A stretch of DNA of 43,013 nt. Source: an uncultured Pelagibacteraceae bacterium (GTDB taxonomy: Bacteria > Pseudomonadota > Alphaproteobacteria > Pelagibacterales > Pelagibacteraceae). This document shows, piece after piece, positions 35,151 through 43,013 of this stretch (its first letter is position 1; every line of letters starts with the position of its first letter). The position numbers and the translations under genes are program-made. A model generated the notes under the pieces. It searched no databases. It was not told where the DNA came from and saw nothing but the letters and a program-made list of their open reading frames with translations. Location of the stretch: NCBI GenBank assembly GCA_902588965.1, contig CACIRD010000007.1:1-43013 (forward strand), given 5' to 3'.

Positions 35151-36976
35151 TGATTAAAGGTAAATTTATCGACAACTTGCCAAAAGTTTATGGAATGTAT
35201 ACGGGTGGTTTTATCGTATTCATAATACTTATGGCAATTGCAGAACAAGCAGGAGTAAGCAAAGACGCAATAGGTATAATGTTCGTTGCTTTTACAGTAG
35301 CGATCTATGCAATTATTGGTTACATGTCTAGAACACTTCAACTTGATGCATACTACGTAGCGGGGAGACAAGTTCCTACGGTATTCAACGGAATGGCTAC
35401 TGCAGCTGACTGGATGTCAGGTGCATCATTTGTTGCTATGGCCGGTGGTATTTATTTCAAAGGCTACGGTTATATGGCACTTCTAGTTGGATGGACAGGT
35501 GGATATGTATTAGTTGCTTCACTACTAGCACCTTACTTAAGAAAATTTGGATGTTATACTGTTCCAGATTTTATAGGTACTAGATACGGTGGAAACCTAG
35601 CAAGGCTTAGTGCTGTAATAGTTTTAACAGTAGCGTCATTCACTTACGTGACTGCACAAATAAACGCGACAGGAACAATTGCCTCTCAGGCACTTAACAT
35701 TCCTTTTGAAATAGCAGTTTACGTAGGTCTAGCAAGTATATTAATTTGTTCTATGCTAGGTGGAATGAGAGCTGTTACATGGACACAAGTTGCACAATAT
35801 ATCGTATTGATTATTGCATACTTACTTCCAGTTTTTTGGATTAGTAATAAAATGGGAGCAGGTTTTTTCCCACACTTTATGCTAGCGGATGAAGTTGCAA
35901 GAATTGGTGAATTAGAAGCGCAATTCGGTCTAGGATCAGTTAAAAACTCAGCGGCAGATATGGCTCAAGTAAAAGCATTTGGTAAAGTAGCAGGTATCAC
36001 TAAAGCTCATGCTGAAGTGAACACTACACCATGGAAATTTATTTCATTAGCAGTATGTATGATGGCAGGAACAGCTTCTTTGCCTCACGTTATGATGAGA
36101 TATTTCACTACTCCAAGTGTAAGAACGGCTAGAAGATCAGTAGGTTGGTCATTATTTTTCATCTTCCTACTTTACTCTTCTGCACCGATGTTAGCTACAT
36201 TATCTAAATTATCATTGATGGATCCAACATTGCCAACTGGTATTATTGGAAAATCAATTGCTGATGTTCAAGCTATAGATTGGTATCAAAACTGGAATCA
36301 AGCTAAGTTAATGTACATTAACGACTTTAACGGAGATGGAACTCTTCAATTGAATGAGTTTTTCATGGCTGGTAAAGCTGTTGTTTTAGCAACACCAGAG
36401 ATTGCTGGATTGCCTTATGTAATATCAGGACTAGTTGCTGCGGGAGGTATGGCTGCTGCCATGTCAACTGCTGACGGCTTAGTACTTGCAATTGCTAATG
36501 CTTTATCTCATGACTTATACTATAAGATCATTGATCCTAAAGCTGAAACAGCAAAAAGATTGGTTGTTGCAAGGGTACTACTTGTAATAATTGGATTTGC
36601 TGGAGCAACTATTGCTGCAATGGAAATTCAAGGTATCTTAGGTTCAGTTATCTGGGCTTTTGACTTTGCGATGTCAGGATTGTTCTTCCCACTTGTATTA
36701 GGAGTATGGTGGAAGAGAGCAAACGCACCTGGTGCTGTTGCAGGTATGTTAGGTGGATTAGCGGCAGGTACTGCTTATCTAATACACGTACGTACTGGCG
36801 GAGCTGAATGGTTTGGAGTAACTCAATTAACTTTTGGTATCATCGGATCAGCTGTAAGTTTAGTGCTGATGATAGTAGTAAGTTTAGTTACTAAAGAGCC
36901 AGATGCAGCTACTCAAAAAATGGTTGATGAAGTACGTATACCTAGTGGTAGAACGGTACTTGGCAAACAACACTAA
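35150..36976 (+). CDS. Sodium:solute symporter large subunit (VC_2705 / ActP-like)
   Basis: 608 residues, about 13 membrane helices. SSS-family motifs include YYVAGRQVPTVFNGMATAAD, WMSGASFVAMAGGIYFKGYG, GGMRAVTWTQVAQYIVLI and the conserved helix LVAAGGMAAAMSTADGLVLA. The VC_2705 branch is linked to acetate, propionate or pyruvate uptake; the nearby acs supports a short-chain carboxylate. Between helices, residues 392-403 read DFNGDGTLQLNE, a canonical-looking EF-hand calcium loop. Codon use looks tuned for high expression relative to AT-rich neighbours. Confidence 0.94.
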   Translation: MIKGKFIDNLPKVYGMYTGGFIVFIILMAIAEQAGVSKDAIGIMFVAFTVAIYAIIGYMSRTLQLDAYYVAGRQVPTVFNGMATAADWMSGASFVAMAGGIYFKGYGYMALLVGWTGGYVLVASLLAPYLRKFGCYTVPDFIGTRYGGNLARLSAVIVLTVASFTYVTAQINATGTIASQALNIPFEIAVYVGLASILICSMLGGMRAVTWTQVAQYIVLIIAYLLPVFWISNKMGAGFFPHFMLADEVARIGELEAQFGLGSVKNSAADMAQVKAFGKVAGITKAHAEVNTTPWKFISLAVCMMAGTASLPHVMMRYFTTPSVRTARRSVGWSLFFIFLLYSSAPMLATLSKLSLMDPTLPTGIIGKSIADVQAIDWYQNWNQAKLMYINDFNGDGTLQLNEFFMAGKAVVLATPEIAGLPYVISGLVAAGGMAAAMSTADGLVLAIANALSHDLYYKIIDPKAETAKRLVVARVLLVIIGFAGATIAAMEIQGILGSVIWAFDFAMSGLFFPLVLGVWWKRANAPGAVAGMLGGLAAGTAYLIHVRTGGAEWFGVTQLTFGIIGSAVSLVLMIVVSLVTKEPDAATQKMVDEVRIPSGRTVLGKQH

Positions 36977-36984
36977 ATAATTTT

Positions 36985-37015
36985 TTTTAAGGGGCGAAAA
37001 TTTCGCCCCTTAAAA
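36985..37015 (+). terminator. Hairpin terminator after the symporter operon
   Basis: A perfect inverted repeat of 15 bases per arm (TTTTAAGGGGCGAAA / TTTCGCCCCTTAAAA) with a single central base, 8 bases after the symporter stop. It is GC-rich against the surroundings. No strong T-run follows on the plus strand, so it may act as an RNA 3' end stabiliser as well as a terminator. Confidence 0.7.
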
Positions 37016-37040
37016 CTTAAAGTTTTAAACTTCTTACTAT

Positions 37041-37388
37041 ATGGCTAACTTCCACCCCTTAGTTATTATCATTGATTATATACTTGGGGTAATTATGTGG
37101 ACTCTCATAGGTAGAGTAGCTATGAACATTTTTCAAAAAGAAGATTCCGAATTTTTTTTTATGAAGGTTTTTGTTAAACTTACAAATCCAATAATAAATT
37201 CTTTTAAGATTGTCACTCCTGAATTTATTATTAAGCCTCTAGTCCCTCTTTATGTAGCATGGTTTTTTTACATGATAAGGTTTTACTTAATGCCTTATTT
37301 ATTAGGATATTCAGTGATGGGTATGCTATCTTTCCCCTTAGAGAGCGAAATTGCAGCAGAAATTTATCGTTTTTTTGGTAAAAATTGA
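37041..37388 (+). CDS. Small YggT-like membrane protein
   Basis: 115 residues with three hydrophobic stretches. The layout DYILGVIMWTLIGRVAMNIF, then KLTNPIINSFKIVTPEFI and VPLYVAWFFYMIRFYL, resembles YggT proteins (helix, TdP-like turn, helix) but is not a clear match. Function unknown. It lies 25 bases after the symporter terminator and 43 bases before rpe. Confidence 0.75.
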   Translation: MANFHPLVIIIDYILGVIMWTLIGRVAMNIFQKEDSEFFFMKVFVKLTNPIINSFKIVTPEFIIKPLVPLYVAWFFYMIRFYLMPYLLGYSVMGMLSFPLESEIAAEIYRFFGKN

Positions 37389-37406
37389 TTCAAAAAAAAA
37401 ACAAAT

Positions 37407-37433
37407 ATTGATACTAGTATTCTAGTAATCAAT
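37407..37433 (+). repeat. Imperfect inverted repeat over the rpe start
   Basis: ATTGATACTAG (37407-37417) and CTAGTAATCAAT (37422-37433) form an imperfect inverted repeat with one extra A; its right arm covers the first two bases of the rpe start codon. No Shine-Dalgarno is visible. It could be an operator or a small hairpin affecting initiation, or chance in AT-rich DNA. Confidence 0.35.
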
Positions 37434-38091
37434 GAAAAAAATACTAATCTCACCCTCAATTTTATCTGGCGACTTTAGCCAACTAGGTAATGAAATTAAG
37501 AAACTCGAAAAAGCTGGTGCTGACATGATACATGTCGATGTAATGGACGGGCACTTTGTTCCAAATTTAACCATTGGTCCTCCTGTAATTAAATCCTTAA
37601 GAAAACATACAAATTTACCATTCGATGTTCATTTAATGATATCTCCAGTTCACAGATATATAAAAAATTTTGCTGAGGCTGGTTCAGATATTATAACAAT
37701 ACATCCTGAAGCAACTGACAACTTAGATGAATCGATAAATCTCATAAAAAGTTTGGGAAAAAAAGTTGGTGTATCACTAAATCCAAATACACCCATAAAC
37801 ATTATTGAAGATTTTTTATCGAAAATTGATTTAGTACTTATTATGAGTGTAAATCCAGGTTTCGGTGGACAAAAATTTATGCCTGAAGTTTTAGAAAAAA
37901 TAAAAAAAATTAATGAAATAAAAATTAAAAAAAATATGACTTTTGATATTGAGGTTGATGGAGGAATTAATTTTGATAACTCTAAATCAGTGATAGAAGC
38001 TGGGGCAAATATATTAGTTTCAGGTACAACAATTTTTTATGACAACAAAGGTGATATAAAAAAAAATATTGATACTTTGAAAACTAATTAA
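37432..38091 (+). CDS. rpe: Ribulose-phosphate 3-epimerase
   Basis: Interconverts ribulose-5-phosphate and xylulose-5-phosphate in the pentose phosphate pathway. 219 residues, TIM barrel. SPSILSGDFSQLGNEI, MIHVDVMDGHFVPNLTIGP, DVHLMI, VNPGFGGQKFMPEVLEKI and DIEVDGGI carry the metal ligands and catalytic aspartates. It starts the rpe-heparinase-purH run seen in many alphaproteobacteria. Confidence 0.98.
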   Translation: MKKILISPSILSGDFSQLGNEIKKLEKAGADMIHVDVMDGHFVPNLTIGPPVIKSLRKHTNLPFDVHLMISPVHRYIKNFAEAGSDIITIHPEATDNLDESINLIKSLGKKVGVSLNPNTPINIIEDFLSKIDLVLIMSVNPGFGGQKFMPEVLEKIKKINEIKIKKNMTFDIEVDGGINFDNSKSVIEAGANILVSGTTIFYDNKGDIKKNIDTLKTN

Positions 38092-38092
38092 T

Positions 38093-39727
38093 ATGTTTCT
38101 TAAGAATTCTTATGATTACGTAAATCAATTTATTTTTTTTGTATCTAACCAGTTAAGAAAATTATATTTAAATTCCAAAATCTATAATATTAAAATATCT
38201 AAATTTAATGAAGGCAACTTAGAATATAAGCCCAGCCCAAGCTTATTAGATTGTATTTTAAGTTTTAAAAAAAATAATAATAATATTGATAATTTTGTTG
38301 TAGACAAAATTTGGTCTCATAAAAATTTAAATAACAAAGATTTTAAAAATTTACATAGTTTTTTTTGGTTATTTACCTTAGACTTAAAATCCTCAAAAAA
38401 AACGGTTCATTCTGTAATTTTAAAATGGATTGAAAATAATCAAAAATACAACGAGTCAAGTTGGGAAATTGATATTCTTTCTAAGAGAATTATATCATGG
38501 ATTTCCAATTCAAAGATCACTTATGAAGGTAGTGATGAAACATATAAATATAAGTTTGATGTCATTATTCAAAAACAACTAAATCATTTAATTAACGAGA
38601 TTAATAGATCAGAGTGGGTTGATGATAAAATGATTGGATGTTCAGCAATAATTTTGGGAGGCCTAGCTTATAATGATAAAAGCAAATATTTAAACTATGG
38701 CTTAAATCTTCTCAAAAAAATAATAAAATTTTCTTTCGATAATAAAGGTTTTCCAAAATCTAGAAACATAAGGCATTTAAATTTTTATTTTAAATATTTT
38801 ATTTTAATAAGAGAATGGTTGAAAGAGTCTCAAAATGATATTCCAGAATATTTAGACGAAATAATATATTATTTAGGTCAAGCGTATTTTTTAATTAATA
38901 AAAATGTCGGAAATACTTTTTTGTTTAATGGTAATCAAGCTTCTAAAAGCACTGAATTTCAAAATTATCTAAAAAGATTAGGCTACAATTTTAAAAATGA
39001 AAATAATGAAGTTGGAGGCTATGTATTTTTAAAAGATAAAAAAATTTGCTTAGCTCTAGATTTAGGAAACACTCCAGAAAAAAAATTTTCTAAAGATTAT
39101 CAATCTGGAGCACTTTCATTTGAAATTATAAGCAATAATAAAAAACTAATATGTAACTCTGGGTATTTTCAAAAGTATAAGCATCAACTAAATAATATTT
39201 CAAAATCTACCGCATGTCACAGTACACTTTGCGTAGAGAATCATTCTTCAGTCAAATTTACTAAACAATTTAACAGCATAACTAAAATCAACAGCGTGCT
39301 AAGAATATTTGATAAAAAAATAGTAAAAAACCACGATCACTGGAGTATTAGTGCATCTCATGATGGATATAATAAAAAATTTGGAATCATACACTCAAGA
39401 AAAATAGATTATTTTAGTGACGAAGAAAAATTTGTAGGAATTGATAAAATTCTAAAAAAAAAGAAGCAAAAATCAAATAACTTTGAAATAAGGTTTCACT
39501 TGTCGCCAGATTCTAAAGTAATGAAAACTCAAGATGGAAAATCTATTTATATTGACCTAAATAAAGAAGGTTGGAAATTCATGTGCAAAAATTATAAGAT
39601 GGATATAGAAACCGGTTTGTTTTTTGGTTTAAAAAACAATTTTGTAGAAAATCAAAATATTGTTATTTCAGGAATTGCTCAGAACGAAGAAGAAATAATT
39701 AATTGGGAATTAGAAAAAATACAATGA
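38093..39727 (+). CDS. Heparinase II/III family protein
   Basis: 544 residues: a helical N-terminal toroid part (about 1-280, including SSWEIDILSKRIISWISN) and a beta-sandwich C-terminal Hepar_II_III part (GGYVFLKDKKICLALDLG, then STACHSTLCVENHSS and HDGYNKKFGIIHSRKI). There is no signal peptide, although characterised relatives are secreted polysaccharide lyases. The gene starts one base after rpe and overlaps purH by four bases (ATGA). The substrate is unknown; conservation next to purH suggests a cytoplasmic or envelope housekeeping role. Confidence 0.85.
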   Translation: MFLKNSYDYVNQFIFFVSNQLRKLYLNSKIYNIKISKFNEGNLEYKPSPSLLDCILSFKKNNNNIDNFVVDKIWSHKNLNNKDFKNLHSFFWLFTLDLKSSKKTVHSVILKWIENNQKYNESSWEIDILSKRIISWISNSKITYEGSDETYKYKFDVIIQKQLNHLINEINRSEWVDDKMIGCSAIILGGLAYNDKSKYLNYGLNLLKKIIKFSFDNKGFPKSRNIRHLNFYFKYFILIREWLKESQNDIPEYLDEIIYYLGQAYFLINKNVGNTFLFNGNQASKSTEFQNYLKRLGYNFKNENNEVGGYVFLKDKKICLALDLGNTPEKKFSKDYQSGALSFEIISNNKKLICNSGYFQKYKHQLNNISKSTACHSTLCVENHSSVKFTKQFNSITKINSVLRIFDKKIVKNHDHWSISASHDGYNKKFGIIHSRKIDYFSDEEKFVGIDKILKKKKQKSNNFEIRFHLSPDSKVMKTQDGKSIYIDLNKEGWKFMCKNYKMDIETGLFFGLKNNFVENQNIVISGIAQNEEEIINWELEKIQ

Positions 39728-41262
39728 GAAAAATAAAAAAAGCTCTTATCTCCTTATCAGACAAAAGTGGCTTAAAGGAAATTTTAATTAATTTAAAAAA
39801 GTATAAAATTGAAATAATTAGTTCTGGAGGAACGTATAAAGAAATTAAAAAATTAGGTTATAATTGTACGGAAGTTTCTAATTTTACAGGTTCGCCTGAA
39901 ATATTAAATGGGAGAGTCAAAACTTTACATCCCAAAATTCATGCTGGTATTTTGAGTATTAGAAATAAAAAATCACATAAAAAAGATTTAAAAAAAAATA
40001 AATTTCAAGAAATAGACTTAGTAATTGTTAATTTTTATCCTTTTGAAAAAATAATTAATGAAACTCGAAATCATAAAAGAATAATTGAAAACATAGACAT
40101 AGGAGGTCCAACATTAGTTAGGGCCGCAGCTAAAAACTATAAATACGTAACAGTTATCACAAATTTAAATCAATATAATGAACTTATACATGAACTTAAT
40201 GAAAACAAAGGATCCACAAATATTAAATTTAGAAAAAAGATGTCGGAAATTGCTTTTTCTGAGACTGGTTATTATGATTCTTTAATAACAAATTATTTTA
40301 ATAAAATATCTAATAATATTTTTCCAAATAAAAAACTGATAGCGGGAAATTTAGTTGAAAAATTAAGGTATGGTGAAAATCCACATCAATACGGAGCGGT
40401 CTACTCGTTATCAAATAAATCTAGATTAAATCAAATTAATGGTAAACAATTAAGTTATAATAACTTAAATGACACATTCTCCGCATTAACACTATCCAAA
40501 ACTCTGCCAAAAAATACAGGAACAGTGATAGTAAAACATGCAAATCCTTGTGGTGTTTCAATTAATAAAAATAAGCAAGAGAGTTTTAAATTAGCACTAA
40601 ATTCCGATCCAATAAGTGCTTTTGGAGGTATTGTAGCTTGTAATTTTAAAGTAGATAAAAAAACAGCTGTGGAAATGAATAAAATATTTTTAGAAGTTGT
40701 GATAGGGAATGGGTTTGAAAAAAAGGCATTAAATATACTTAAAAGAAAAAAAAATTTAAGAATAGTTGACTCCTCAAATATAAATATTGATGATATTCAA
40801 AATTTTTCATCAAATTTTAACTCAATATTATTGCAAACAACTGACTTAAAAAAATTTACTAAGAGAGATTTTAAAGTGGTTTCTAAAGTAAAGCCTACTA
40901 CAGTTATGATGAAAAACTTAATTTTTGCTTTTAATGTTTCGAGATTTGTAAAATCAAATGCAATTGTATTGGTTAAAGAAAACTCAACGGTAGGTATTGG
41001 TTCTGGTCAACCTAGTAGGGTAGATAGTTGTAAAATTGCTGTTAATAAAATGAAACAATTTAATAACAATAATTGGCAAAATATTGTAGCTGCATCAGAT
41101 GCTTTTTTTCCCTTTGTTGATGGAATAGAATATTTAGTTCAATCTGGAGTTAGCGCTGTTGTTCAGCCATCTGGATCGATTAGAGATAAAGAAATAATAA
41201 ATTTTGCAAATAAAACTGGTACTATTCTAGTGTTTTCTAAAACAAGACATTTTAGACATTAA
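39724..41262 (+). CDS. purH: Bifunctional AICAR transformylase / IMP cyclohydrolase
   Basis: Last two steps of IMP synthesis. About 512 residues. The N-terminal cyclohydrolase part has SGGTYKEIKKLG and GRVKTLHPKIHAGIL; the C-terminal transformylase has RYGENPHQYG, VKHANPCGVS, SDPISAFGGI, and ends DAFFPFVDGIEYLVQSGVSAVVQPSGSIRD-like with KTRHFRH. I chose the ATG at 39724 (MRKIKKALISLSDKSG), which overlaps the upstream stop as ATGA; a start at 39703 would add seven residues. Confidence 0.97.
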   Translation: MRKIKKALISLSDKSGLKEILINLKKYKIEIISSGGTYKEIKKLGYNCTEVSNFTGSPEILNGRVKTLHPKIHAGILSIRNKKSHKKDLKKNKFQEIDLVIVNFYPFEKIINETRNHKRIIENIDIGGPTLVRAAAKNYKYVTVITNLNQYNELIHELNENKGSTNIKFRKKMSEIAFSETGYYDSLITNYFNKISNNIFPNKKLIAGNLVEKLRYGENPHQYGAVYSLSNKSRLNQINGKQLSYNNLNDTFSALTLSKTLPKNTGTVIVKHANPCGVSINKNKQESFKLALNSDPISAFGGIVACNFKVDKKTAVEMNKIFLEVVIGNGFEKKALNILKRKKNLRIVDSSNINIDDIQNFSSNFNSILLQTTDLKKFTKRDFKVVSKVKPTTVMMKNLIFAFNVSRFVKSNAIVLVKENSTVGIGSGQPSRVDSCKIAVNKMKQFNNNNWQNIVAASDAFFPFVDGIEYLVQSGVSAVVQPSGSIRDKEIINFANKTGTILVFSKTRHFRH

Positions 41263-41597
41263 GAAATCTTATCAATTTTTGCAGCTAGTATAAAATCACT
41301 TTCATGTAATCCTTGAATGGCATGCGTAAAGATTTTTACTTTTGCATATCCCCATCCAAAAGAAATATCTGGATGATGACCTTCAGTTTCAGCGATATCG
41401 CCTATTTTATTTACAAAAATTTGACTTTCAGAAAAGTTTTTGAATTTAAACTCTTTTATTAAATAATAGGTTTTTTGATCATCAGATTTCACATCCCACC
41501 CATCAACTTTTTTTAGATATTTATGTATTTCTGATATATCAAAATTTGGTATCCCACCTTCACAGGGTATACATTTTTTGTTTGCTAAATCGCTCAT
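41259..41597 (-). CDS. phhB: 4a-hydroxytetrahydrobiopterin dehydratase (pterin-4a-carbinolamine dehydratase)
   Basis: 112 residues. The motif EGHHPDISFGWGYAKVKIFTHA contains the catalytic histidines. Family role is recycling of the pterin cofactor of aromatic amino acid hydroxylases; stand-alone copies may assist other pterin- or molybdopterin-linked processes. No phenylalanine hydroxylase gene is nearby. Its end overlaps purH by four bases in convergent orientation. Confidence 0.94.
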   Translation of the reverse strand: MSDLANKKCIPCEGGIPNFDISEIHKYLKKVDGWDVKSDDQKTYYLIKEFKFKNFSESQIFVNKIGDIAETEGHHPDISFGWGYAKVKIFTHAIQGLHESDFILAAKIDKIS

Positions 41598-41640
41598 TCG
41601 ATAAACTTAGGCTTTAAAAAAAAAAATTCAATAGGCAATT

Positions 41641-41715
41641 TGGAGCGGGCGATGGGACTTGAACCCACGACCTTCTCGTTGGCAACGAGACGCTCTACCA
41701 CTGAGCTACGCCCGC
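41641..41715 (-). tRNA. tRNA-Gly (anticodon GCC)
   Basis: Full cloverleaf on the minus strand: acceptor GCGGGCG/CGCCCGC, D arm GCTC...GAGC, anticodon stem TCTCG/CGAGA around loop TTGCCAA, and T arm GTGGG-TTCAAGT-CCCAT. The mature body is 41644-41715 (72 bases), and a genome-encoded CCA follows at 41641-41643. Lies between phhB and the LON-domain gene. Confidence 0.98.
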
Positions 41716-41834
41716 TTTTTTGGACAGACTATATTCAAATGTTTTTTTGAGCAAGTAAGAATTAATTTTATGTCACAACTAATCTTATTTTGTTAGAAAT
41801 TGTAGAGATTATTTGTTAAATTAGACATCAAGTT

Positions 41835-42479
41835 ATGAAATCAATCCGAGATTTACCAGAAGAAATTCCTATATTTCCATTATCAAATTTTATTTTTTTC
41901 CCAGGAACTACTGTGCCACTAAATATATTTGAGCCAAGATATTTGCAAATGATCAATGATAGCATTAAATCTAATAGATTAATTGGAATGATACAGCCAA
42001 AAACTTCAGAAGGCTCCACAAAACCAGATTTATATAATGTTGGCTGTCTTGGAAAAATAACTAGCTTTAATGAAACTGAAGATGGAATGTATATAATTAT
42101 TTTAAAAGGTGTTTGTAGATTCAATGTACTGAATGAAATATCAAGCACAAAACTTTACAGAAAATGTAAAATTAGTTATGAAAAGTTTTCCAGAGATTTA
42201 TTTAATAAAAAAGAAAATATAAATTTTTCAGATTTAAAATTAATATTTAAGGATCTTAAAGATTTTTTTGAAAAAAAAGGATATGCAATAAATTGGTCAG
42301 AGCTGAAAAATGAGGAGTTAAGCCAAACAATAAATACTATATCTATGGCTTCTCCTTTTTCTTTGGAAGAGAAACAAGTCCTCTTAGAAACAAATGATAT
42401 TAAATCTCGTAAATCAAAACTTGAAGAGATTCTAAAAAATTATATTTTAGATAAATTTCGAAATACTACATTACAATAA
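41835..42479 (+). CDS. LON N-terminal substrate-binding domain protein
   Basis: 214 residues without the ATPase or protease parts of Lon. EEIPIFPLSNFIFFPGTTVPLNIFEPRYLQMINDSI is a typical LON N-terminal domain start, then MIQPKTS and VGCLGKITSFNETEDGMYIIILKGVCRF. Stand-alone versions are common in alphaproteobacteria; function unknown. The 119-base gap before it, shared with the divergent tRNA gene, should contain its promoter. Confidence 0.92.
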   Translation: MKSIRDLPEEIPIFPLSNFIFFPGTTVPLNIFEPRYLQMINDSIKSNRLIGMIQPKTSEGSTKPDLYNVGCLGKITSFNETEDGMYIIILKGVCRFNVLNEISSTKLYRKCKISYEKFSRDLFNKKENINFSDLKLIFKDLKDFFEKKGYAINWSELKNEELSQTINTISMASPFSLEEKQVLLETNDIKSRKSKLEEILKNYILDKFRNTTLQ

Positions 42480-42482
42480 AAA

Positions 42483-43013
42483 TCAAATCGATATTCCTTT
42501 ATTAGCTACATTTTTTATAAATGTATTAATCATTTTATTTTTTCCAAGAAAGGTTATTACATCACTTGAAAAAGTTTTTTTAAAATTACTATCAATCCTG
42601 AAAAAATCTTGAATCAAATTAATACCGTTGGAATAAAATAAATTTAAATGTTTAGTTTTTTTTTCAAAAGCTTTTAAAACACTGACATCTAAAATTAAAC
42701 CTAAATCAACTCTATTTTGTATTTCTTCAAGAAGTATTCTTAAGTCTCTTAAAGTCATATTAAAACCCTGTCCAGCTAAGGGGTGTATTTGATGCAAGCT
42801 ATCTCCAAAAAGTAAAACATTTTTCTTAAAATAATTAATAGAAAAAAAATATTTTAAACTAGCCTTTTCAAAGTTACTTATTTTTTTTATTAAATAAAAC
42901 TTATTGTAAGTTTTTATTAAACTTGAAAGTTTTTTTTCACAAAAAATTTTATTTTTTTTATAAACAGAAAATACTATAGATGTTTTAGTATTAGAAATAG
43001 GCAAATAAGCTAA
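42483..43013 (-). CDS. UbiH/COQ6-family FAD-dependent hydroxylase (partial, N-terminus beyond window)
   Basis: The C-terminal 176 or so residues of a ubiquinone-biosynthesis-type monooxygenase. LLFGDSLHQIHPLAGQGFNMTLRDL is the FAD/ribityl-binding GD motif of the UbiH/UbiF/VisC/COQ6 family. The frame is open to the right edge (LAYLPIS...), so an apparent TTG start at 43004 is not the true start; a full protein would be about 380-400 residues. It converges with the LON-domain gene (3-base gap). Which ring position it hydroxylates cannot be told from this part. Confidence 0.9.
   Translation of the reverse strand, partial: LAYLPISNTKTSIVFSVYKKNKIFCEKKLSSLIKTYNKFYLIKKISNFEKASLKYFFSINYFKKNVLLFGDSLHQIHPLAGQGFNMTLRDLRILLEEIQNRVDLGLILDVSVLKAFEKKTKHLNLFYSNGINLIQDFFRIDSNFKKTFSSDVITFLGKNKMINTFIKNVANKGISI

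Noticed and set aside
43002..43004. TTG as the start of the last gene
   Set aside because: The frame is open to the window edge and the protein has only the C-terminal half of a UbiH-type hydroxylase, so the true start is outside.

Overview
The window reads as a stretch of a streamlined marine alphaproteobacterium of the SAR11 / Candidatus Pelagibacter type. The reasons are the very AT-rich DNA, Lys/Asn/Ile-rich proteins, almost no intergenic space, many 1-11 base gene overlaps, and alphaproteobacterial gene neighbourhoods (tsaD/hemC/hemD, rpe/heparinase-like/purH, DUF2794, HspQ, IalB family). I see no mobile element, phage gene, CRISPR array or rRNA. No gene-free stretch exceeds 300 bases. 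The two longest gaps (1685-1841 and 19748-19926) each hold a probable structured RNA.

Layout. (1) 1-3583: targeting and translation. rpsP (cut by the left edge) and ffh are on the minus strand behind a GC-rich structured leader; dapF and ftsY are on the plus strand. (2) 3576-9085, minus: a TRAP transporter (dctP, terminator, dctQ, dctM) followed by an amidase, a tiny membrane protein and an alpha/beta hydrolase. (3) 9203-15068, minus: a D-2-hydroxyacid dehydrogenase, a GlcD-type FAD dehydrogenase, a class I aminotransferase and two tandem FMN-dependent 2-hydroxyacid dehydrogenases. With the transporter this looks like a module for taking up and interconverting 2-hydroxy and 2-oxo acids. (4) 15078-19747, minus: a PagL-like outer-membrane deacylase and the cytochrome c maturation genes ccmH-G-F-E-D-C, without ccmA or ccmB here. 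Upstream is a hairpin RNA whose G-U pairs place it on the minus strand, then hspQ. (5) 20328-25927: yciB, DUF2794, Bax inhibitor-1 family, aldo/keto reductase, IalB family, argG, folD and YggT. (6) 25924-29769: MscS channel, hemD, hemC and divergent tsaD. (7) 29771-31651: a TPR/O-GlcNAc-transferase-like protein set among housekeeping genes. (8) 31705-37388: EVE protein, acetyl-CoA synthetase, an uncharacterised protein, then a DUF4212/SSS symporter pair whose large subunit carries an EF-hand-like loop, and a YggT-like protein. Together these suggest short-chain carboxylate uptake and activation. (9) 37432-43013: rpe, heparinase-like protein, purH, pterin dehydratase, tRNA-Gly(GCC), a LON N-terminal-domain protein, and the C-terminal part of a UbiH-type hydroxylase cut by the right edge.

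Most genes lack a strong Shine-Dalgarno sequence. The clear exceptions noticed are rpsP, dctP and the DUF4212 gene, products expected to be needed in quantity. Functions come from motif recognition by eye; no database search was run.
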